A stretch of 5,413 nt of DNA from Flavobacteriales bacterium (GTDB taxonomy: Bacteria; Bacteroidota; Bacteroidia; Flavobacteriales_D; Parvicellaceae): assembly GCA_027047735.1 (NCBI GenBank), contig JALTUD010000385.1:1-5413 (forward strand), written 5' to 3'. This document shows, piece after piece, positions 1 through 4,150 of the stretch. Within the stretch, counting starts at the first letter, position 1. The number at the start of each line of letters is the position of its first letter. The notes below the pieces were generated by a model, which did not search any database, was not told where the DNA came from, and worked only from the letters and a program-made list of their open reading frames with translations. A program made the translations under genes and the position numbers.

Positions 1-270
1 GCGTTTTTTGATTCCTTATCCGTCTTCATAAAAATTTTCCATAGCTGGTGCTATGCAAAATTTTTATTCATCGTCTAAGAAACCAAAAATTCACTTTCTA
101 TCCGCCAATTTCACTCGCGTTAGGGATAGAACGGCGTGTTTGAACTCCTTTTGGTTTGTTGCATATATGCAAACCAAAAGAGTGAGTAGTGATAGCCCGA
201 CCATTACGGCGTTAAAAAATAGTGTAGTGCAACGAAACTGCTTTTTTATGCCGTAATGGGAATGCCCTAA
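1..270 (-). ncRNA. Structured non-coding element, left copy (multibranch head + linker + P4 hairpin), cut by window edge
   Basis: Read on the minus strand from 270 to 1. A closing stem P1 (TTAGGG at 265-270 with CCCTAA at 120-125) encloses two hairpins. P2 spans 201-259, with a 10-bp base CCATTACGGC/GCCGTAATGG and then an imperfect AT-rich extension. P3 spans 148-180, with CTTTTGGTTT/AAACCAAAAG. The joiner GGTCGGGCTATC (191-202) and GCCGTTC (just before P1 closes) are the same in the copy at 3561, while the stem arms differ and still pair. After P1 come exactly 52 nt of linker, ending TCTTAGACGATGAAT, and then hairpin P4 (28-67). The tail GAAGA...AAAAACGC runs into the window edge. The copy starts 8 nt past the stop codon of the PKD gene, so it may lie in that gene's 3' UTR. 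The head resembles what I remember of the flavo-1 RNA motif of Bacteroidota, unverified. Direction is assigned by alignment; the transcribed strand is not proven. Confidence 0.75.
28..67 (-). repeat. P4 hairpin of the left element
   Basis: Two 11-nt arms (28-38 and 57-67) are perfectly complementary. Inside them sit a single mismatch (39 and 56, G-G on the minus strand) and a perfect 6-bp CATAGC/GCTATG stem closed by the tetraloop ACCA. The apex and the mismatch are identical to the hairpins at 3752 and 3916 (the latter differs by one loop base). The outer arms carry different sequence: ATAAAAATTTT here against ATATTTTCTTT there. Five of the 11 outer pairs changed and all remain Watson-Crick. 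No U-tract follows, so it is not an ordinary terminator. Confidence 0.88.
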
Positions 271-291
271 CTTGTATGCTAACGATACAAG
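271..291 (-). other. Small stem-loop straddling the PKD gene stop codon
   Basis: CTTGTAT (271-277) and ATACAAG (285-291) form a perfect 7-bp inverted repeat around a 7-nt loop that contains the TAG stop (279-281). On the minus strand it is followed directly by the first base of the structured element (270). No U-run follows, so it does not look like an intrinsic terminator on its own. It could be chance, a 3'-end structure, or an edge feature of the adjoining element. No equivalent stem precedes the right copy. Confidence 0.4.
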
Positions 292-3200
292 GTTATATGA
301 CCTAATTTTTCTATGGGTTGCTTCTTATAATCTCTGTAAGTTACTTTCCATATATAAACGTCTTGAGGTGCTTTTTTCCCTTTTCGCATTCCATCCCAGC
401 CTTTGTTTATATCTGTGGTTTCAAAAGCTATATTGCCCCATCGGTCAAAAATATATAAGTGGTATTTATCTATCCCCAATGCTTTCGGTAGGAACACATC
501 GTTTGTCCCATCTCCATTAGGGGTGAAGGAATTGGGGATGTACAACTGGCTGGTTGGCTCTACATAAATGGTATGCAAAGCTGTATCCTCACATCCAAAT
601 GAATTGATTACCGTTTGCAGTATATCTATTTCTCCCATTCCTTGTGTTGTGTAGGTCAAATTATCTCCATTAATAATATTTCCTTCTATTGTATAATATT
701 GCGTAGTTATGTTTCCTGATGATAAATCAGAAATTTCTACATCGGGGTAAAAAACAGTCAACTCTTGCGGTGTTACTGAAAACCCTGCAATGGGACGCGG
801 GTGAACGGTAATGGCTTCAAAGTTAGTTAAGTTTAGCGTTTCTAAACATCCTTGATTGGTCGTTAGACTGAATTTTATATCATATAATCCATCATTCCAA
901 TACGTATGTTTGGGGTTTTCTTCCGTAGAAGTTGTTCCATCTCCAAAATCCCACGTATAATCTACATCCCCCCATGCTATCGAAGTGTTTGTAAATTGAA
1001 CTTCAAGAGGCATACATCCCACAGTATCGGATATGGTAAATTCTATATCCGGAGAAGGAAACACTTTTGCTGTATCTGAATATATTCCTTCGCAACCTTC
1101 ATCTGTTACAATTACTTGCACAACATAGTTTCCGGGTGTAGAATACACTACTCCTGTTGGATTTTCGACCGTTGAATTAAGAGGTAATGAAGAACCTCCA
1201 AAATCCCAGTCAAAACCAGCACCTGCTGTATAATCTCCGGACAGTATAAAATCAAACGAATTGGTGGTGATACATTGTGGATTTAGGTTAAAGGTAAAAC
1301 TAGGTTGAATAGGTGCTTTGACCTTAAACGTTCCGTAAGCCGTGTCTGAACAATAATCATTATAAGCAATTAAAGTTACATCATAGATGTCGCTGGTTGG
1401 ATAAGTGAATTGAGGATTTTCTACATTAGCGGTATCGGAACTTGAGGATAGGACACCAAAATCCCAATGGTACGAAGTTGCGTTAAATGAGTTATTTATG
1501 GCGTTAGCGGTTAAGGAAGCACAAGTATCTACCGACTCAAACGATGCTATCGGCTCGTTTATTACATTAATTTCTATCGTTGTATCGGATTGACAGCCCT
1601 CATCAATTACCGTTACCGAAACAAAATGGACTCCACCAATGGTGTACTGAATACCTACAGGATTTTCATCAGCTGTGTTTCCACCGATGGTTGAACTACC
1701 AAACGACCAATTAAATGTTGCTAAATTTGAATAATGTCCCGACAACATAAAATCATATGAATTTCCCGTTTTACATTGAATGGGTTGTGGAGTAGATATA
1801 GATAAATTCATTGGTAATTTCACCACATAGTCAGCCGTTGCCGTATCAGCACAATGGTCGGTTCTACCGATGAGTTCAACTGTATATACTCCTTCGGAGT
1901 CGTAAGTATAACTTGGCGTTGCCACATTCGATGTATCTGAAGTGATTAAAGTATCTCCAAAATCCCAATGGTAATAAGGTGTGTTTTGTGAATTATTCAC
2001 TGCTGTTACTGTTAGTCCACTACAATTACTTACATCTTCTATTGACAAATTCGGCATCGAATAGACATCTACTTGTTGGGTAAAATCTCGACTACATCCC
2101 CTATCGTTTACGGTTGAAGTTACGGTAAATGTACCGGCGTTTGTATAGACCACACCGGCAGGATTTTGAACAACCGAAGCCAAAGGAGTTGAGGTCCCTC
2201 CAAAATCCCAATTAAAAGTTGCTCCCGGGGTAAAATTACCATTAATCGAAAAATCAAAGCTATTCCCACCAAAACACTGTCCCGTAACGGAACCAATACT
2301 TCCTTGAATTGGATACTGAACACTATAAACTGCCGTAGATGTATCGGCACAAGGCCAACCGGGATTTGCTATCAACATTACTTCATAATTTCCCGTATCA
2401 GGATAAGTATAGGTAGGAGCTTCAAGAGTAGAGGTATCACTATCAATACCCGGAACACCAAAATCCCAATACCAAAAAGTACCGTTTACACTATTATTTT
2501 GAAACTCCATTGTATAACCATCACATAAAATCGTTTGGCTGGGAACAGCAGAAATAACCGTTGATGAACAAGTTACAACCGTAAACTGAAAATCCCTTAA
2601 TGTCGTATTTATCAACTGCCCGTTTCTATATTCTTTTACACAAATTCCCACAACATAAACACCATTCGTTGTAGGTGTGCAGGTTAATTCACCTGTATTA
2701 GGGTCAATCTGTAAGTTCTGTGTTCCGTTAATTTGATTATTCACTCCATAACCAGACGACCAAGATATGTTCGTATAAGGACCACCATTGGGAGGTTGAG
2801 GCATTGGATTGATAGAATTAGCACCATGAAAAGGTGTACACATTTCATATACCAATACATCGCCATCGGCATCATAAGCCGAATGGTCAAAAACAAAGTT
2901 ATCTCCATTACAAAGAACTAAAGGAGGGACATTAATAAAGTGAGCACTGGTATTATTAACTGCTAATTGAGGATCGGGAATATGCGTAATGTATGTACTC
3001 CCCATATCTTGCGGATTATTTATATTCTGAATGATACTATTTCTGCAACAACGTTGATAAACTAAATCTAAACCACCGGCGGGAATAGACGGTAATGTTA
3101 CCACTTTCTGATATATAGCTTCTTCCGTACAAATTACCGGAGGCACTTGTAAACATGGATTGGTAACTACAACAGGTAAATTTGTAATCATCGGAGAGCT

Positions 3201-3428
3201 AATCAATACTTCTTGAACCAAACTTCCACTGCTCGTAAAAATCCCTACTGAAGCAGGATCATCAAAAGGAGCTAATCCATTTAAACAATCTCTATAAACT
3301 TTTAAAGTTATTCTGTATTGATTCCCCGAAACATGTTCATACGAAATCTCCCCTCCTACTATATGGGTAGCCTTAACTGACAAAAGAACAGCAAAGAGAA
3401 ATAAATATGTAATAACTATTTTTTTCAT
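279..3428 (-). CDS. Secreted PKD-repeat protein with gliding motility-associated C-terminal (T9SS type B) domain
   Basis: A complete 1049-residue exported protein. The start at 3428 is chosen because it places a textbook signal peptide at the N-terminus (MKK, then a hydrophobic stretch to residue 18, cleavage likely after VKA at 20). An upstream in-frame ATG at 3485 would bury that signal. There is no Shine-Dalgarno, as is usual in Bacteroidota. Residues 21-290 form the N-terminal region common in these proteins (HIVGGEISY, YRDC, FDDPAS, YDADGD). Seven PKD-like domains follow, marked by W(D/S)FG at 321, 407, 488, 574, 655, 741 and 826, then a divergent eighth at about 880-956. The CHU_C domain spans about 960-1049 (PNSFTPNGDGTNDVF, FDRWGN, GWDG). 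By family, CHU_C directs T9SS export and surface attachment or release, and PKD stacks act as spacers or adhesive stalks. No catalytic domain is visible, and no PorP/SprF partner adjoins it. The ligand is unknown; adhesion is inference. Confidence 0.95.
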   Translation of the reverse strand: MKKIVITYLFLFAVLLSVKATHIVGGEISYEHVSGNQYRITLKVYRDCLNGLAPFDDPASVGIFTSSGSLVQEVLISSPMITNLPVVVTNPCLQVPPVICTEEAIYQKVVTLPSIPAGGLDLVYQRCCRNSIIQNINNPQDMGSTYITHIPDPQLAVNNTSAHFINVPPLVLCNGDNFVFDHSAYDADGDVLVYEMCTPFHGANSINPMPQPPNGGPYTNISWSSGYGVNNQINGTQNLQIDPNTGELTCTPTTNGVYVVGICVKEYRNGQLINTTLRDFQFTVVTCSSTVISAVPSQTILCDGYTMEFQNNSVNGTFWYWDFGVPGIDSDTSTLEAPTYTYPDTGNYEVMLIANPGWPCADTSTAVYSVQYPIQGSIGSVTGQCFGGNSFDFSINGNFTPGATFNWDFGGTSTPLASVVQNPAGVVYTNAGTFTVTSTVNDRGCSRDFTQQVDVYSMPNLSIEDVSNCSGLTVTAVNNSQNTPYYHWDFGDTLITSDTSNVATPSYTYDSEGVYTVELIGRTDHCADTATADYVVKLPMNLSISTPQPIQCKTGNSYDFMLSGHYSNLATFNWSFGSSTIGGNTADENPVGIQYTIGGVHFVSVTVIDEGCQSDTTIEINVINEPIASFESVDTCASLTANAINNSFNATSYHWDFGVLSSSSDTANVENPQFTYPTSDIYDVTLIAYNDYCSDTAYGTFKVKAPIQPSFTFNLNPQCITTNSFDFILSGDYTAGAGFDWDFGGSSLPLNSTVENPTGVVYSTPGNYVVQVIVTDEGCEGIYSDTAKVFPSPDIEFTISDTVGCMPLEVQFTNTSIAWGDVDYTWDFGDGTTSTEENPKHTYWNDGLYDIKFSLTTNQGCLETLNLTNFEAITVHPRPIAGFSVTPQELTVFYPDVEISDLSSGNITTQYYTIEGNIINGDNLTYTTQGMGEIDILQTVINSFGCEDTALHTIYVEPTSQLYIPNSFTPNGDGTNDVFLPKALGIDKYHLYIFDRWGNIAFETTDINKGWDGMRKGKKAPQDVYIWKVTYRDYKKQPIEKLGHITLYR
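1026..2528 (-). repeat. Three tandem 501-bp (167-residue) PKD-pair units inside the PKD gene
   Basis: The first six PKD domains are not six equal copies but three copies of a two-domain unit, at residues 301-467, 468-634 and 635-801. The odd domains share a (Y/H)WDFG...CADTA-type pattern. The even domains share QC...NS(F/Y)DF, a W(D/S)FG core and (D/E)xGC. The WDFG of odd domains falls at 321, 488 and 655, and of even domains at 407, 574 and 741: 167 residues each time, with no net indel. The seventh domain (W826) breaks the register and is a more canonical PKD (WDFGDGTTSTEENPKHTY). This points to duplication of a domain pair followed by sequence divergence at constant length. Confidence 0.9.
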
Positions 3429-3560
3429 ATAAATAAGTTGCAAAAGTCTAATCTCATTGGAACATTCAAATGATATAAAAGTCAAATTTTATACCGTTAA
3501 ATATAATTATCTTCCTCCACAACGTTTAAATAAATCAATGGTTGCTTACATTTTATTTTA
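3429..3560 (-). promoter_or_regulatory. Upstream region of the PKD gene; promoter presumed, no clear consensus
   Basis: This is the 132-bp AT-rich gap between the PKD gene start and the right-hand structured element. It must contain the promoter unless transcription enters from further upstream. I looked for the Bacteroidota pattern (TTTG near -33 and TAnnTTTG near -7). On the minus strand there are TTTGAC and TTTGAATG, and TA-rich boxes ending in TTTG (TATCATTTG, TAGACTTTTG), but each departs from the consensus spacing, so no specific site is assigned. The last bases before ATG (CTTATTTAT) are AT-rich with no Shine-Dalgarno. Confidence 0.25.
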
Positions 3561-3571
3561 TTAGGGCGTTC

Positions 3572-3629
3572 CCCTTACTTTTTTTATAACTATTACGCTC
3601 TAGCTTCATAGTTATAAAAAAAGTAAGGG
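3572..3629 (+). repeat. P2 stem: perfect 22-bp inverted repeat
   Basis: Arms 3572-3593 and 3608-3629 are exact reverse complements (CCCTTAC... and ...GTAAGGG) around a 14-nt loop. The equivalent stem in the left copy (201-259) has almost the same total length, 59 against 58 nt, but quite different arm sequence, so base pairing is conserved rather than sequence. No U-tract follows; the next bases are TCGGGCTATCC. Confidence 0.9.
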
Positions 3630-3647
3630 TCGGGCTATCCACTATAT

Positions 3648-3679
3648 CTTTTGCCCTCCAAAAGGAGGGAGGGCAAAAG
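3648..3679 (+). repeat. P3 stem: perfect 12-bp inverted repeat
   Basis: CTTTTGCCCTCC (3648-3659) pairs with GGAGGGCAAAAG (3668-3679) around an 8-nt loop. The left copy has CTTTTGGTTT/AAACCAAAAG in the same place (148-180). The basal CTTTTG/CAAAAG pairs are kept, but the distal pairs change on both sides. The flanking GGC and GCC (3633-3635 and 3683-3685) could add a short basal stem. Confidence 0.87.
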
Positions 3680-3751
3680 GATGCCGTTCCTATCCCTAAC
3701 GTGGAATGAAATAAGTGCAAGAAAGTGGAATTTGTAGTTCTCAGACGATGA

Positions 3752-3791
3752 ATATTTTCTTTGCATAGCACCAGCTATGGAAAGAAAATAT
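3752..3791 (+). repeat. P4 hairpin, first copy of the right array
   Basis: Outer arms ATATTTTCTTT (3752-3762) and AAAGAAAATAT (3781-3791) pair perfectly over 11 bp. A G-G mismatch (3763/3780) follows, then CATAGC/GCTATG with an ACCA loop. The apex is identical to the left-hand copy; the outer arms differ from it by compensatory changes. Confidence 0.9.
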
Positions 3792-3843
3792 GAAGAAGTA
3801 TGAGGGCGACAAAAACGCTTTATGTACTTAATTTCATTTCATG

Positions 3844-4006
3844 TTAGGGATACAAATCCCTAACGCAGTTGAGATAAGTGCAAAGAAAATGGAATTTAGT
3901 GTTCTTAGACGATGAATATTTTCTTTGCATAGCCCCAGCTATGGAAAGAAAATATGAAGAAGTATAAGGATACTAAAAACTTTTTATTGTGCTTAGATTA
4001 ACTGTG
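3844..4006 (+). repeat. Second unit of the right array: mini-hairpin head + linker + P4
   Basis: This 163-bp unit repeats the distal part of the previous element. Instead of the multibranch head it has a simple hairpin, TTAGGGAT (3844-3851) and ATCCCTAA (3856-3863) with loop ACAA, so the P1 closing stem is kept and its contents removed. The linker (3864-3915) is again exactly 52 nt and ends TTCTTAGACGATGAAT. P4 (3916-3955) has the same arms as the preceding unit and a CCCA loop. The tail GAAGAAGTATAAGG...AAAAAC follows. It contains no credible protein gene. Confidence 0.88.
3916..3955 (+). repeat. P4 hairpin, second copy of the right array
   Basis: Arms ATATTTTCTTT (3916-3926) and AAAGAAAATAT (3945-3955), a G-G mismatch at 3927/3944, a CATAGC/GCTATG inner stem and a CCCA loop. 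Only the first loop base differs from the hairpin 164 bp upstream. Confidence 0.9.
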
Positions 4007-4064
4007 TTAGGGATACGATCCCTAACGCGAGTGGAATGAGTGCATAAAAAGTGAATTTAGTTCC
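4007..4064 (+). repeat. Third, truncated unit of the right array
   Basis: It opens with a perfect 8-bp mini-hairpin, TTAGGGAT (4007-4014) and ATCCCTAA (4018-4025) with loop ACG. The linker start follows (CGCGAGTGGAATGAGTGCA, then AAAAAGTGAATTTAGTTCC), which aligns with the linkers of the other copies. Similarity then stops: there is no AGACGATGAAT and no P4. The unit is therefore a truncated end of the array, lying just before the terminator of the neighbouring gene. Its CGCGAGTG wording matches the left copy better than its two neighbours. Confidence 0.8.
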
Positions 4065-4088
4065 TTTTAACACTACGTCCAATAACAC

Positions 4089-4118
4089 AAAAAGTGCACT
4101 CGTAAACGAGTACACTTT
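4089..4118 (-). terminator. Intrinsic terminator of the T9SS type A protein gene
   Basis: On the minus strand a 12-bp stem AAAGTGTACTCG/CGAGTGCACTTT, with one G-U wobble and loop TTTA, ends in a run of five T (4093-4089). It lies 32 nt past the TAA stop at 4151. The wobble is a G-U on the minus-strand RNA but a C-A mismatch on the plus strand, and the T-run is better on the minus side, so it serves the minus-strand gene. It may weakly stop plus-strand transcripts from the repeat array too. Confidence 0.8.
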
Positions 4119-4150
4119 CTATACAAATCAACTTCTACTATTCCACCATC

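Larger units (their letters stand above)
3561..3843 (+). ncRNA. Structured non-coding element, right copy (full multibranch head + linker + P4 hairpin)
   Basis: Same architecture as the element at 1-270 but on the opposite strand. P1 is TTAGGG (3561-3566) with CCCTAA (3694-3699), closing 139 nt. A 5-nt joiner CGTTC leads to P2 (3572-3629), a perfect 22-bp stem with a 14-nt loop. The joiner GGTCGGGCTATC (3628-3639) overlaps the end of P2. P3 (3648-3679) is a perfect 12-bp stem CTTTTGCCCTCC/GGAGGGCAAAAG. GCCGTTCCTAT then leads back to P1. A 52-nt linker (3700-3751) ending CAGACGATGAAT leads to P4 (3752-3791) and the tail GAAGAAGTATGAGG...AAAAACGC (3792-3818). It points away from the PKD gene, so it is divergent from it and antisense to both protein genes. 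A flavo-1-like identity for the head is a guess from memory. Transcription is not shown by the sequence. Confidence 0.78.

Noticed and set aside
53..520. Short plus-strand frames of 67 and 82 residues
   Set aside because: One covers the left structured element, the other is antisense to the PKD gene; their composition is unlike real proteins and neither has recognisable domains.
2120..2921. Short frames on both strands inside the PKD gene, and 4694-4897 inside the second gene
   Set aside because: They are shadows of the strongly supported minus-strand coding frames, which carry conserved domains throughout.
3572..3679. Intrinsic terminators at P2 and P3
   Set aside because: The stems are strong but neither is followed by a U-tract on either strand in a position expected for termination; both belong to the multibranch fold.
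3561..3699. tRNA or tRNA-like gene, because of the cloverleaf-like outline
   Set aside because: It has no anticodon arm, no GTTCRA T-loop, no 7-bp acceptor stem with CCA, and the total length and arm sizes do not fit.
3553..3771. 72-residue minus-strand reading frame
   Set aside because: It lies entirely within the structured element, includes the inverted repeats, has no upstream signals, and the frame is not preserved in the other copies.
1..3843. Composite transposon with the elements as ends
   Set aside because: There is no transposase, no target-site duplication could be recognised, and the left end is cut by the window; kept only as a hypothesis under findings.
3561..4012. Telomere-like TTAGGG repeats
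   Set aside because: The hexamer occurs singly as one arm of a stem and is never tandem.
3561..4025. Integron-like attC sites, suggested by GTTAGG/CCTAAC words between genes
   Set aside because: The words do not fit the RYYYAAC and GTTRRRY boxes, there are no paired inner boxes or extrahelical bases in the usual arrangement, no integrase is present, and the genes are long with their own promoter gap or terminator rather than cassettes.
3694..4064. CRISPR array
   Set aside because: The period is about 163 bp and most of the unit is conserved; there are no 25-40 bp repeats alternating with unique spacers, and no cas gene.
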